NCBI RefSeq assembly: GCF_024029675.1
Contig: NZ_CP097121.1
Span: 806,001 to 870,000 of the forward strand
Reading direction: 5' to 3'
Origin: Fructilactobacillus carniphilus
GTDB taxonomy: Bacteria > Bacillota > Bacilli > Lactobacillales > Lactobacillaceae
DNA: 64,000 nt
Shown here: positions 28,821 through 38,778 of the stretch, piece after piece
How the letters are laid out: every line of letters starts with the position of its first letter
Position numbering within the stretch: the stretch's first letter is position 1
The notes under the pieces: generated by a model
Databases searched by the model: none
Told to the model about the DNA's origin: nothing
The model's input: the letters and a program-made list of their open reading frames with translations, nothing else
Position numbers and translations under genes: made by a program

Positions 28821-30659
28821 TTAGTTACTCAAATGGTAATTGTAAGTTGAAACAATGATGTTTTGTCGTGAATTCAAGGCCGCCCGTAACCGGACTCCAG
28901 TCTGGTTATGCAGCACTTGTTGCCATGGTTTCCGCGGGACGAATTGCGGAACCAAGACGGTCGTGGAGTAGTTAATATCATCATCCTTCCGGGCCATTAC
29001 ATCACAGAACCGCAGCACTGGATCATTCAATGACCGGTACGAAGTATGGATGTTAACAAACCGGATATCCGGATATTCACTCTTGAATTGATTTTCAATC
29101 TTGTTTTCCTTGTCCGGATCGGAAGCAAAGGAAACGTGGACTGCGACCACTTGATCTGCAATCGAGTTGGCATAACTGATGGCCTGGCGGGTCACCTGGG
29201 TAACATTTCCGACCAACACGATAACTGTAGAACCCTCATATTCCCGAATCTGAACGGATTCATTCTTATTGTGAACCCGTAACTGCCGCGCTACTTGCTG
29301 GTAGTGATTGTGAACCCGGTAGAACATGTACAAGATCAACGGCATGATGATCAGGTACGGCCAAACTTCCTTGAAGTGCAGTGCAAACAAGAACAGCACT
29401 AACATAACCGAAATTCCAGCCCCAATCAGGTTAATGAACATCTTACCCGGCCAGAAGCCTTCCTTGTGGTGCAACCAATGCACAATCATTCCGGATTGAG
29501 ATAGTGTGAATGGTACAAACACCCCAACCGCGTACAGTGGAATCAGGAGGTTCGTTTTCCCGTTAAAGATCCAGATTAAAACGATGGCTCCAATGGCCAG
29601 CGAAATAATCCCGTTGGAGTAACCCAACCGGTCCCCCTTATCGAGGTAGGCATGGGGCAGATACTTGTCTTTGGCCATGTTGTAAGCCAAGATGGGAAAG
29701 GCTGAGAATCCAGTGTTGGCAGCAACAGCCAGAATCAAGGCCGTTGCTAGTTGTAACATGTAGTAGAAGAACCCGTGGCCAAAGACGCCCGTCCCGATTT
29801 GAGACAGCACCGTATCCTTAGCGTTCGGGATAATGCCCATGTAGTAACTTAAGAACGTGATGGAACCAAAGAAGATGGCCAAGATGATTGCCATTAAAGC
29901 CAAAGTATTGGAAGCATTCTTCCGGTTCGGTTGCTTAAAGTTGGGCACTGCGTTACTGATGGCTTCCACTCCGGTTAAGGAAGCAGACCCGGCCGAAAAG
30001 GCTTTAAAGAACATTAACAGGGTCATCCCCTTCACGGAGGCCGTGATTGGTGCTGCAGCATGATAGGTAATCTTCCCCGTTAAAATGTTATACCCACCAA
30101 CGATAATCATTAGAATAATCATCAAAATGAAAAGGTAAACGGGCAACACTAGGAAGGACGCCGAATCACGCATCCCCCGCAGGTTCAAGACCATGATGAA
30201 CAGCACAATCAGAATCGCAATCGGAACCTGATAGTGATACAGGCTGGGAATTGCTGAGGTAATCGCTTCCGTTCCAGAGGTCGTAGACACCGCCACGGTC
30301 AACATGTAGTCAACCAGTAGCGAGCCCCCGGCCACTAGCCCAGCGCCTTCACCCCAGTTACTCCGAGCCACCACGTAAGCTCCCCCACCAGAGGGGTAAG
30401 CATAAATAATTTGCCGGTAGGACAAAGTAATGGCGGCCAGAAGAATTAACACCAACAACGCAACCCACATTTGGTACATAAGGGCTGCCGTTGAGAGCGT
30501 AATCAAGACTGCCGTAATCTGTTCCGTTCCGTAAGCCACTGATGATAACGCGTCTGACGACAACAGGGCTAATCCCTTAAAAATGGTAAGGGATTGCCCT
30601 GATTCATCGGTACTTTTCAGCGGTCGGCCAATAATTAAACGTTTTAAATATCGCCACAT
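28821..30659 (-). CDS. kimA: KimA-type potassium importer (APC superfamily)
   Basis: The 612-residue protein closely follows Bacillus KimA (YdaO), a high-affinity proton-coupled potassium importer inhibited by cyclic di-AMP. Recognisable stretches are ALLSSDALSSVAYGTEQI, SYRQIIYAYPSGGGAY, GGSLLVDYMLTVAVS, the AFSAG-SLTGVEAISN region and LIPLYAVGVF-PFTLSQ. Twelve membrane segments occupy about residues 25-455, followed by a cytosolic USP-like domain (about 460-612). It could be annotated merely as an amino-acid permease, but the match argues against that. The ATG at 30659 follows AGGAG. A promoter is at 30714-30742; there is no room for a ydaO riboswitch upstream, unlike in Bacillus. Confidence 0.85.
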   Translation of the reverse strand: MWRYLKRLIIGRPLKSTDESGQSLTIFKGLALLSSDALSSVAYGTEQITAVLITLSTAALMYQMWVALLVLILLAAITLSYRQIIYAYPSGGGAYVVARSNWGEGAGLVAGGSLLVDYMLTVAVSTTSGTEAITSAIPSLYHYQVPIAILIVLFIMVLNLRGMRDSASFLVLPVYLFILMIILMIIVGGYNILTGKITYHAAAPITASVKGMTLLMFFKAFSAGSASLTGVEAISNAVPNFKQPNRKNASNTLALMAIILAIFFGSITFLSYYMGIIPNAKDTVLSQIGTGVFGHGFFYYMLQLATALILAVAANTGFSAFPILAYNMAKDKYLPHAYLDKGDRLGYSNGIISLAIGAIVLIWIFNGKTNLLIPLYAVGVFVPFTLSQSGMIVHWLHHKEGFWPGKMFINLIGAGISVMLVLFLFALHFKEVWPYLIIMPLILYMFYRVHNHYQQVARQLRVHNKNESVQIREYEGSTVIVLVGNVTQVTRQAISYANSIADQVVAVHVSFASDPDKENKIENQFKSEYPDIRFVNIHTSYRSLNDPVLRFCDVMARKDDDINYSTTVLVPQFVPRKPWQQVLHNQTGVRLRAALNSRQNIIVSTYNYHLSN

Positions 30660-30713
30660 GAAACTGTACTCCTATATCTTGAATTTGCTAACTAGCATTT
30701 TTATACAACTGCT

Positions 30714-30742
30714 ACTATACTCCGACTGCCCGTTTCCGACAA
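30714..30742 (-). promoter_or_regulatory. Promoter of kimA
   Basis: Minus-strand TTGTCG, 17 bases, TATAGT. Transcription would begin about 50 bases before the start codon and directly after the groEL terminator. Confidence 0.6.
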
Positions 30743-30743
30743 C

Positions 30744-30783
30744 AAAAAAAGAGAAGTTTACTAGAGTAAACTTCTCTTTAATT
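30744..30783 (-). terminator. Terminator after groEL
   Basis: A 15-bp inverted repeat (AAAGAGAAGTTTACT with AGTAAACTTCTCTTT) followed by T on the minus strand. Confidence 0.9.
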
Positions 30784-30790
30784 AATTAAA

Positions 30791-32422
<1,632 letters not shown>

Positions 32423-32473
32423 TCACCTCATGTTTAATTAATTTGAACTTGCTATTTCAGCCTAATTGTTAAA

Positions 32474-32758
32474 TTATTTAACGATTGCGAGGAGGTCACT
32501 TTCGTGCATCACAAGATATTCTTGATCTCCATCGTTAACTTTAGTTCCGGCGTACTTATCAAACATCACAACGTCACCTTCACTAACTACGGGAGCAACT
32601 TTTTCACCGTTATCAAGTACTCGCCCCGTTCCAACCGCTACGACTTTTCCTTGGGTTGGTTTTTCCTTAGCGTTTTCAGCTAATACAATACCACCAACCG
32701 TTTCTTCCGGTTGGTCTTGAATTGCAATAATGACACGATCTCCAATTGGTTGTAACAT
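32474..32758 (-). CDS. groES: Co-chaperonin GroES
   Basis: GroES caps the GroEL chamber. The protein of 94 residues begins [11 protein letters not shown] and has the mobile-loop segment [17 protein letters not shown] (about 17-33), as expected. Two adjacent ATGs are possible (32761 and 32758); the second is used because its spacing to GGAGG and its length fit the family. First gene of groES-groEL. Expression is under a CIRCE element placed between promoter and start, so it should respond to HrcA; hrcA and dnaK are not in the window. Confidence 0.97.
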   Translation of the reverse strand: MLQPIGDRVIIAIQDQPEETVGGIVLAENAKEKPTQGKVVAVGTGRVLDNGEKVAPVVSEGDVVMFDKYAGTKVNDGDQEYLVMHESDLLAIVK

Positions 32759-32785
32759 CATTAATCCCTCCAATAAAGTAACGTT

Positions 32786-32812
32786 TTAGCACTCAAACTC
32801 ATCAAGTGCTAA
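32786..32812 (-). promoter_or_regulatory. CIRCE operator (HrcA) of groES-groEL
   Basis: TTAGCACTC-N9-AAGTGCTAA; one base differs from the perfect CIRCE inverted repeat. It lies in the 5' leader, just downstream of the promoter. Confidence 0.95.
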
Positions 32813-32823
32813 TTACATTATTA

Positions 32824-32852
32824 AATATAAGCTCCTTCGAATTTAAATGCAA
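32824..32852 (-). promoter_or_regulatory. Promoter of groES-groEL
   Basis: Minus-strand TTGCAT, 17 bases, TATATT; predicted start of transcription lies at the edge of the CIRCE element. Confidence 0.75.
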
Positions 32853-32862
32853 GAATTTAGTT

Positions 32863-32891
32863 CAAAAAAAGAGTTCCTATTTCCGGAACCC
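32863..32891 (-). terminator. Terminator after rex
   Basis: Stem GGGTTCC/GGAACTC with a 7-base loop and a run of seven T on the minus strand. Confidence 0.85.
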
Positions 32892-33536
32892 TTAGTCATC
32901 GTTGCCATGATCATAATGATCGATGAAATAAATTAAAGTTTGCAGTTCATTAGTGAGATCCACATTGTGCACCCGAATCCCATCGGGAACGTTTAAACGT
33001 CGGGAGGTAAAGTTCAAGATGCCCTTCACGCCTGCTTCTGAAACCTGATCAGCCACATCCTGAGCCACATTAGTCGGAACAGTTAAAATGACCACGCTAA
33101 TCTGCTGGTCCCGGAGTTGTTTAATCATCTGATCCATGGGATAAATCGGCACCCCACCTTGAATCGTGTTGACGTTTTTGGGATTTACGTCAAAGGCGGC
33201 AGAAATCCGAATGTTACTGTCCTGGTGAAAGTTAAAATTTAATAGCGCGTGCCCGAGGTTTCCGACTCCAACTAACGCTACGTTGGTTAAACGGTCCTGG
33301 TGCAGGATGTTTTTGAAGAATTCCAAGAGGTTCGTAACGTCGTACCCATAACCCCGTTTTCCCAAGGCTCCAAAGTACGAAAAATCGCGCCGAATCGTTG
33401 CCGAATCCACGTGAATGGCATCGGCCAGTTCCGTCGATGAAACCCGTGTCTTTCCTCCATCGTGTAAAATATTTAAGTAACGATAATAAAGTGGTAGCCG
33501 TTTTGCGGTTGCACGGGGAATCTTCACTTCTGCCAT
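32892..33536 (-). CDS. rex: Redox-sensing transcriptional repressor Rex
   Basis: Rex senses the NADH/NAD+ ratio and represses fermentation and redox genes when NADH is low. The 214-residue protein has an N-terminal winged-helix domain (about 1-80, with [20 protein letters not shown]) and a C-terminal Rossmann domain starting [14 protein letters not shown], ending with a domain-swapped helix. The ATG at 33536 follows GAAGGAGG. A promoter lies at 33581-33608, and part of a Rex-like half-site (TTGTGAA) touches its -35, hinting at autoregulation. The gene sits between groES and the ABC-F gene, as in other lactobacilli. Confidence 0.95.
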   Translation of the reverse strand: MAEVKIPRATAKRLPLYYRYLNILHDGGKTRVSSTELADAIHVDSATIRRDFSYFGALGKRGYGYDVTNLLEFFKNILHQDRLTNVALVGVGNLGHALLNFNFHQDSNIRISAAFDVNPKNVNTIQGGVPIYPMDQMIKQLRDQQISVVILTVPTNVAQDVADQVSEAGVKGILNFTSRRLNVPDGIRVHNVDLTNELQTLIYFIDHYDHGNDD

Positions 33537-33580
33537 TTGCTGATGGCCTCCTTCAAATTAGTCGTTCTACTCTTAATCTC

Positions 33581-33608
33581 ATTTTACCACAAACTATGCG
33601 CTTGTGAA
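33581..33608 (-). promoter_or_regulatory. Promoter of rex
   Basis: Minus-strand TTCACA, 16 bases, TAAAAT with a TGG extension. The -35 overlaps the possible Rex half-site. Confidence 0.6.
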
Positions 33609-33783
33609 TTTTTTCGTTAGACCGGCAATGATTCCCGACTTGATTGGAATGTTCAACTAAAAAAGATGCTTCTTTTTCAAATTCAACCCGCTTAGTTAAT
33701 TCCATTAGGTTTGTGAATGATTTCATCTCGGTTTTACTTAGCAAACCACAAAATATGATAAGATTACGGCAGGAGGAAGCACA

Positions 33784-35730
33784 ATGATTATTTTACAGGC
33801 ACAACACCTGACCAAACGCTTTAACGGGACGCCCATTTTTGACGACCTTAATTTAACCATCGATGATCACAGTCATATCGGACTCGTAGGTCAAAACGGG
33901 GCAGGAAAATCAACCTTATTAAAGCTACTGGTTGATCCTAAAACCGCTAGTGATGGACACGTAACGATTAAACAAGGACTGTCAATTGGGTACCTCCCCC
34001 AAAATACAGGGTTACATTCTGACCGGACCATTGAGGCCGAATTAGAACTCCCCTTTGCACGTTTAATTAAAATGGAAACTCGAATTCACGAATTAGAAAC
34101 CGAAATGAGTCAACCAGCGGTCATTGCTGATCCTGAGAAACTGGCGGCCATTTCCAAAACCTACGATCAATTACAAGCAGATTTCAAGCGCGACAATGGC
34201 TATGGCTATCACGCTGAAATTCGAACCGTCATGAGTGCTTTTGGGTTTTCAACTGCTGACCAAAACCGACCGATTAATGAACTTTCCGGAGGTCAACAAA
34301 CTCGGGTGGCCCTGGCAAAACTGCTATTAGAAAAACCAGACCTTCTGATTCTCGACGAACCGACCAACCACATTGACATGGAGACCACGGCCTGGCTTGA
34401 AAACTTTCTCAAGTCTTATAGTGGCGCCCTGTTGGTGGTTTCCCATGATCGGTACTTCTTGGATCAAGTGGTTAATGAAATTTACGACCTCGAAAACGGC
34501 CGGTTGACCCACTACTCGGGAAACTATAGCTTTTTTGTAAAGGAAAAACAGCACCAGTTAGAGATTGCCGCCAAGAAATACGAAAAACAACAGCACCAAA
34601 TCAAAAAAGACGAGGAGTTCATCCAAAAAAACATGGTCCGCGCTTCGACCACCAAACGAGCTCAATCCCGCCAAAAGCAATTGGCAAAAATCGAACGGGT
34701 TGAAAAACCGCATCCCCAACATGCGACCGCCCGCTTCCAATTCCATCCGAACCGTAAAAGTGGTGAGGTCGTGCTCGACGTAGAAAAGCTGGGCATCGGC
34801 TACCAAACAGAACTTAGTTACCCCATCGACTTCCACTTAAAACGCGGTCAACGGGTCGCCATCTTTGGACCTAACGGAGTCGGAAAATCCACGCTATTAA
34901 AAACAATTGTGGGTGAAATTCCCCCACTGCGAGGAACCATCAACTTTGGCACTGGCGTCCAAATCGGGTACTACGACCAACAACAGGCCCGCCTGCATCC
35001 TGAAAAAGACGTGCTTCATGAACTTTGGGATGACTATCCGACCACGCCAGAACGAGAAATTCGCTCCATCTTAGGCAGTTTTCTTTTTAGTGGGAATGCG
35101 GTCGAAAAACAGGTTGCCAACCTTTCTGGTGGGGAACGAGCCCGGTTGCTATTGACTAAACTTTCGATGCAACACGATAACTTCCTAATTCTGGACGAAC
35201 CAACCAATCACCTCGACGTTGACAGCATCAACGTTTTGGAAAAGGCCCTGTTGGAATTTCAGGGTACGATTCTCTTTGTCTCTCACGACCGGTACTTTAT
35301 CAATCAATTAGCGACCCACATCGTGGAATTGAGTGCGGATGGCTCCACCACCTACATGGGGAACTATGATTACTACACGGCTAAAAAAGCAGAAGAAGCA
35401 GAAATTGCGGCTCACGAACAGTCAGAAGCAGCTCCCGCGCCCAGCGAGCCGGTTTCAGAAAAAAAGCAACAGTTCCAACGCCAAAAGGACGTCCAACGCC
35501 AACGCCGCAAATTAGAACGATCCGTACAGGACTTAGAAAAACAACTGGGTCAGCTAGAGGAACAAGTAACTCAGGTTCAAACTGACATGACCCAGCCGGA
35601 AAACTACCAAGATCCAGAACGGAGTCAACAGCTCCAGGAACAACTCCACCAACTCCAATCCGAACAACAACGAGTGGAAAATGAGTGGGAAACCGCGAGT
35701 GTGGATCTCGAAGAACTTAACGAAGCTTAA
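33784..35730 (+). CDS. ABC-F family ATPase (YdiF-like)
   Basis: ABC-F proteins are soluble twin ATPases that act on the ribosome or tRNA site rather than in transport. The 648-residue protein has two ABC units: Walker A GQNGAGKST (about 37-45), signature LSGGQQTR, Walker B LLILDEPTNHID; and GPNGVGKST, LSGGERAR, FLILDEPTNHLD. A charged linker separates them, and the last ~80 residues form a coiled coil rich in Gln and Glu. Context beside rex matches the Bacillus ydiF neighbourhood. Whether it gives antibiotic protection cannot be told from sequence; a housekeeping translation role is more likely. The ATG follows AGGAGGAAG. Confidence 0.9.
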   Translation: MIILQAQHLTKRFNGTPIFDDLNLTIDDHSHIGLVGQNGAGKSTLLKLLVDPKTASDGHVTIKQGLSIGYLPQNTGLHSDRTIEAELELPFARLIKMETRIHELETEMSQPAVIADPEKLAAISKTYDQLQADFKRDNGYGYHAEIRTVMSAFGFSTADQNRPINELSGGQQTRVALAKLLLEKPDLLILDEPTNHIDMETTAWLENFLKSYSGALLVVSHDRYFLDQVVNEIYDLENGRLTHYSGNYSFFVKEKQHQLEIAAKKYEKQQHQIKKDEEFIQKNMVRASTTKRAQSRQKQLAKIERVEKPHPQHATARFQFHPNRKSGEVVLDVEKLGIGYQTELSYPIDFHLKRGQRVAIFGPNGVGKSTLLKTIVGEIPPLRGTINFGTGVQIGYYDQQQARLHPEKDVLHELWDDYPTTPEREIRSILGSFLFSGNAVEKQVANLSGGERARLLLTKLSMQHDNFLILDEPTNHLDVDSINVLEKALLEFQGTILFVSHDRYFINQLATHIVELSADGSTTYMGNYDYYTAKKAEEAEIAAHEQSEAAPAPSEPVSEKKQQFQRQKDVQRQRRKLERSVQDLEKQLGQLEEQVTQVQTDMTQPENYQDPERSQQLQEQLHQLQSEQQRVENEWETASVDLEELNEA

Positions 35731-35772
35731 AAAAACTCCCCGTCGGCGTCACGCTGACAAGGAGTTTTATTT
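35731..35772. terminator. Bidirectional terminator between the ABC-F gene and the 168-residue membrane gene
   Basis: A long hairpin: outer stem AAACTCC/GGAGTTT and inner stem GTCGGCGT/ACGCTGAC, with A and T runs on opposite sides, serving the two convergent genes. Confidence 0.8.
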
Positions 35773-35776
35773 ATGA

Positions 35777-36283
35777 CTATTTTAATAGTAGCAGGGAAAA
35801 ATGAATCAATAGGGATAGAACTCCTAAGATACAAGCCCCCCGTTTGTCCTGATACTTAGTAAAACTAGCGTAACAAAACGTGAGGACTAGGACTTTGAGA
35901 GCTGCTGTGAGGATAGGCGTATTGATGTGAAATAATCCGGTCACTAATATGGTAATGGCATCCGCAATCAAAATGGCAAAACCCATTGCCACAAACAAGG
36001 CTTGAACATTTAATTTCCGGGAAAGCATTTTTAAAACCAGCCAATTAACTAAATAAGTGACTCCGAATCCCACGGTGGAAACAAATAAAACCAAGAACAG
36101 CTGGAAAAACGTAAACTGCAGGTCCGAAAAATGAGCCAGGTTCTTAACACCTAGTAAGGTGGTTCTTCCTATCAAAAACTTAGCACTGGTAAAGTACAAG
36201 ACAACGTTCGGACATAAAACACTGATAACAAAAAATAGCAGGTAAGTTGGCCACGACCAGCGTTGGTTTGCTTGCTCTTCCAT
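35777..36283 (-). CDS. Unknown membrane protein, 168 residues
   Basis: I do not recognise this protein. It has about five hydrophobic segments (about residues 13-31, 55-80, 88-110, 118-140, 150-167), a short charged N-terminus and no visible catalytic motif. The ATG at 36283 has a strong AGGAGG, and a clear promoter is at 36323-36351, so it is probably expressed as a single gene. It stands between the ABC-F gene and a surface-protein gene in a stretch that looks lineage-specific. Function cannot be proposed. Confidence 0.75.
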   Translation of the reverse strand: MEEQANQRWSWPTYLLFFVISVLCPNVVLYFTSAKFLIGRTTLLGVKNLAHFSDLQFTFFQLFLVLFVSTVGFGVTYLVNWLVLKMLSRKLNVQALFVAMGFAILIADAITILVTGLFHINTPILTAALKVLVLTFCYASFTKYQDKRGACILGVLSLLIHFSLLLLK

Positions 36284-36322
36284 CTAAAATTCCTCCTGAT
36301 TAAGCACCGTTGCTTAGCATTC

Positions 36323-36351
36323 TTTATAGTTTAACAGGCAATGTTTTTCAA
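36323..36351 (-). promoter_or_regulatory. Promoter of the 168-residue membrane protein gene
   Basis: Minus-strand TTGAAA, 17 bases, TATAAA. A small hairpin (TAAGCA/TGCTTA) follows in the leader. Confidence 0.65.
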
Positions 36352-36393
36352 AACAATTACTACTAGTTAGTTGCTAACTTTAATTTAAGATTA

Positions 36394-36432
36394 AAACTAA
36401 AAGAGGAACGCAGTTGCGCTCCTCTTTTAGTT
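36394..36432 (-). terminator. Terminator after the MucBP-like surface protein gene
   Basis: A 13-bp stem (AACTAAAAGAGGA-type arms) with a 12-base loop and T runs on both sides. Confidence 0.85.
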
Positions 36433-36461
36433 TGATAACGTTTTAAAATTAATCATCATAC

Positions 36462-37223
36462 TTAATGTTTCGGCACATAGCGGCGATGCCACACTACAGC
36501 TCCGACCACAATTGCCACTAAAACAATCCCCCCAATCACCCACGGTAAGATGCTGTGATGTGTCTTAGTTTTAGTTTTAGCTTGATCTTGATTCGTTTTT
36601 TTCGTTGCTTGCTTTTTCTGAACGGATTTTTTTTGCTTCTTTTTGGTAGTTTGCTTTTGGTCAGCTTTCGTAGTGGTTCCAGATGCGTCTGCCTGGTCAT
36701 CAGCAGTTTGTCCCGACTGAGAAGTAGCTGATTGGCCTGTTGCGGTTGAATTTGTTTGACTGGCTCTGGTCGATTGCGAGGTAGTAGCGCCAGAATCACC
36801 CTGTTTTTTAGTAGCAGAATTCGTTGAGGTGGATTGCGAACCAGAACTAGTCTGACCTTGATTTCCGTTTGCCGAATAAATGATGGTCATTTCCTGAACT
36901 CCGGTACCATCGGTAGAACCCCCAAATACCATTGCAGGCCCATAACTATCGTTTTGTCCGTTTGCAACCCGGACGTACCGATAGCCATTAATGCTGGGCA
37001 CCGAAGCATAGTAAGTCGTTCCTGATTGGCCCGTAGCTGTGGTTGCTGAGCGGATGGGATTGCCGTTCTGATCAACGTAGTGGACAATAATCTCTCCTTG
37101 GTCAGCATTCGAATTGGCCGTTTGGGCTTGAACCGTTAATGGGTTTGCTGACAGAGTAACAACCCCGACCGTTCCCAGTGTTAGTGCGACTACGCCAGTT
37201 AATAGGAATTTTGACTTTTTCAT
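36462..37223 (-). CDS. Secreted, membrane-anchored protein with MucBP-like domain
   Basis: A 253-residue surface protein. A signal peptide occupies residues 1-34 (KKSK, hydrophobic core, cleavage likely after VQAQ/T). A single MucBP-like domain follows (about 43-115, with IIVHYVDQNGNPI, typical of mucin- or glycan-binding repeats), then a Ser/Thr/Gln-rich spacer (about 120-190), a Lys-rich stretch, and a C-terminal membrane helix (about 226-246) with a basic tail. No LPxTG sortase signal precedes the helix, so it is probably held by the helix rather than linked to peptidoglycan. The ATG at 37223 follows GAGGATG. A cre-like site overlaps its promoter. Confidence 0.8.
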   Translation of the reverse strand: MKKSKFLLTGVVALTLGTVGVVTLSANPLTVQAQTANSNADQGEIIVHYVDQNGNPIRSATTATGQSGTTYYASVPSINGYRYVRVANGQNDSYGPAMVFGGSTDGTGVQEMTIIYSANGNQGQTSSGSQSTSTNSATKKQGDSGATTSQSTRASQTNSTATGQSATSQSGQTADDQADASGTTTKADQKQTTKKKQKKSVQKKQATKKTNQDQAKTKTKTHHSILPWVIGGIVLVAIVVGAVVWHRRYVPKH

Positions 37224-37259
37224 TGTGATTCATCCTCGTTTCATTATTACTTCAACGTA

Positions 37260-37268
37260 ATTATACCA
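37260..37268 (-). promoter_or_regulatory. Extended -10 promoter of the MucBP-like surface protein gene
   Basis: Minus-strand TGGTATAAT, about 37 bases before the start codon. Confidence 0.6.
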
Positions 37269-37286
37269 CCAAATTAACTGGTTTTA

Positions 37287-37300
37287 TGAAACCGTTTTAA
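37287..37300 (-). promoter_or_regulatory. Candidate cre (CcpA) site at the surface protein promoter
   Basis: Plus-strand TGAAACCGTTTTAA agrees with TGWAANCGNTNWCA at 13 of 14 positions and covers the -35 region, which would give glucose repression through CcpA and HPr-Ser-P. Confidence 0.5.
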
Positions 37301-37315
37301 TGAAAAATTGCAATC

Positions 37316-37402
37316 TTACTTAGGCCGACCCTTTTTCATAATTTTCCAGATATACCAGTAATCGGCCAAGATAACCACGATTAAAAGTAATTCGCCGACC
37401 AT
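37316..37402 (-). pseudogene. 28-codon membrane segment in frame after the stop of the 82-residue gene
   Basis: After the TAG of the preceding gene the same frame continues for about 33 codons; from the first ATG (37402) it encodes 28 residues with one hydrophobic helix followed by YWYIWKIMKKGRPK, a protein-like composition. No ribosome site precedes this ATG. It may be the former C-terminus of the upstream protein cut by a stop mutation, a readthrough product, or a very small separate protein. Confidence 0.35.
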
Positions 37403-37417
37403 TAACCAATCAAAATG

Positions 37418-37666
37418 CTACTGTAAAACGGTAATTAAAATTGAAGAAAAAACGAAAAAGACAATTACAAAGGGAACAGTTTTGACCTTCATGTTTTTAT
37501 TTGCTTGGTAGGGATACAAAAGCAAAAAGATCAACATGAAAATTAACATGAACAGTGTAGCGATTTGATAAACGGTTTGACTAACAAAAGAACCGTAAAG
37601 CATTCCTAAAGAGGCTAAAAACCATAAGACACAGTCGCTGAATAAAATATTTTTAAGTTTAAACAT
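37418..37666 (-). CDS. Unknown small membrane protein, 82 residues
   Basis: An 82-residue protein with three hydrophobic segments (about residues 10-30, 33-52, 62-80) and no recognised motif. The ATG at 37666 has a good GGAGG, so it is likely translated. The frame continues past its TAG stop for a further ~33 sense codons that again look like a membrane helix with a basic tail, so the present protein may be a truncated version of a longer one. It is upstream of the MucBP-like gene on the same strand. Confidence 0.6.
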   Translation of the reverse strand: MFKLKNILFSDCVLWFLASLGMLYGSFVSQTVYQIATLFMLIFMLIFLLLYPYQANKNMKVKTVPFVIVFFVFSSILITVLQ

Positions 37667-37820
37667 TCATTAAGTCCTCCGTTACAGCTTGATTTCTTAT
37701 TTGATGATTCACCTACTGTAACAATTAATCTAATTCATTTCAAGGTAGTAATCAGCAATAAATTATCCGCTTTCATTCCCTAATTCGCGGTTTCTAATTA
37801 CGCTAGTTCTCATTCCATGG

Positions 37821-37829
37821 TGCTATACT
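37821..37829 (+). promoter_or_regulatory. Extended -10 promoter of the hydroxyacyl-CoA dehydrogenase-like gene
   Basis: TGCTATACT, about 40 bases before the start codon; the -35 is weak. Confidence 0.55.
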
Positions 37830-37868
37830 TGCCTTGTACCAAATAATCCATAGAAAAGAGTGACCATC

Positions 37869-38717
37869 ATGGAATTTAACAACGTTACCATCATTGGCGG
37901 AGGAACCTTAGGCTCCCAAATTGGCTTTATGTCCGCCTTTCATAACAAGAACGTCACCATCTGGGGCCGTTCTGCTCAATCTATTGACCGAACTAAAGCT
38001 CGAATTGCTCGCTGGGAAACGGCAGTTCAGACTGATTTAAACGCCACTGACGAACAAATCAAAAACGCCGAAAAGCACTTACAGTTCACCACTGATTTAA
38101 AGGATGCTTTAGCTGGTGCTGATCTGGTAATCGAAGCCCTGCCAGAAAACGTAGTAACTAAGGATGATTTTTACGCTCAGTTCAAGGACCTGGCTGATCC
38201 CAATACCATCCTTGTAACTAACACTTCTACCTTCTTACCTTCACAATTTGCTGAAGCAACTGGTCGGCCGGGTAAGTTTTTGGCTTACCACTTTGCCAAC
38301 GAGATTTGGAAATTCAACACGGCCGAAATCATGCCACAAAGCAAAACTAATCCCGCTCTACCCGCGGAATTGCAACGATACTCTAAAGAAATTGGCATGA
38401 TTCCAATCATGATTAATCAGGAACAACCAGGCTACATCTTGAACAGTCTCCTGGTTCCCTTTCTAAACAACGCTTTAATCCTCTGGAGCAAGGGAATTGC
38501 CAGTCCTGAAGACATCGATAACACTTGGACCATCGGAACTGGAGCCCCCAGCGGTCCCTTCCGGATCATGGATACAGTGGGAATGAAAACCATTTACGAA
38601 ATCGCCCACAATTCCAGTGACCCTGATTTACAAGCAGCCGCCGAAAAGGTCAAAGCGATGATTGACGCCGGCAAGATTGGACGTGAATCTGGCGAAGGCT
38701 TCTACAAATACAACTAA
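37869..38717 (+). CDS. 3-hydroxyacyl-CoA dehydrogenase family protein
   Basis: A 282-residue NAD-dependent dehydrogenase with the N-terminal Rossmann motif IIGGGTLGSQIG (about 8-19) and the two-domain plan of 3-hydroxybutyryl-CoA dehydrogenases: the catalytic-type His in LAYHFANE (about residue 140) and the C-terminal helical domain with the PGYILNSLLVPFLNNA dimer segment. The pathway is uncertain, because no other beta-oxidation or butanoate genes are nearby; relatives also act on other 3-hydroxy acids such as L-gulonate. The ATG at 37869 is preferred to a GTG three codons earlier. Monocistronic, with a bidirectional terminator shared with tsaD. Confidence 0.85.
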   Translation: MEFNNVTIIGGGTLGSQIGFMSAFHNKNVTIWGRSAQSIDRTKARIARWETAVQTDLNATDEQIKNAEKHLQFTTDLKDALAGADLVIEALPENVVTKDDFYAQFKDLADPNTILVTNTSTFLPSQFAEATGRPGKFLAYHFANEIWKFNTAEIMPQSKTNPALPAELQRYSKEIGMIPIMINQEQPGYILNSLLVPFLNNALILWSKGIASPEDIDNTWTIGTGAPSGPFRIMDTVGMKTIYEIAHNSSDPDLQAAAEKVKAMIDAGKIGRESGEGFYKYN

Positions 38718-38728
38718 GTAACTCCAAC

Positions 38729-38774
38729 TAAAAAATGGTCGTCGGAAATTAATTTTTCCGACGACCATTTTTTT
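38729..38774. terminator. Bidirectional terminator between the dehydrogenase gene and tsaD
   Basis: A 13-bp stem (ATGGTCGTCGGAA with TTCCGACGACCAT) with A and T runs on the two sides, serving the convergent genes. Confidence 0.9.
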
Positions 38775-38778
38775 CAAT

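Noticed and set aside
30660..30790. ydaO-type cyclic di-AMP riboswitch before kimA
   Set aside because: The gap is about 130 bases and much of it is the groEL terminator and the kimA promoter; there is no room for that large riboswitch.
33553..33744. 63-codon frame on the minus strand between rex and the ABC-F gene
   Set aside because: It overlaps the rex promoter, has no ribosome site and no recognisable domain; the composition does not look like a folded protein or membrane peptide.
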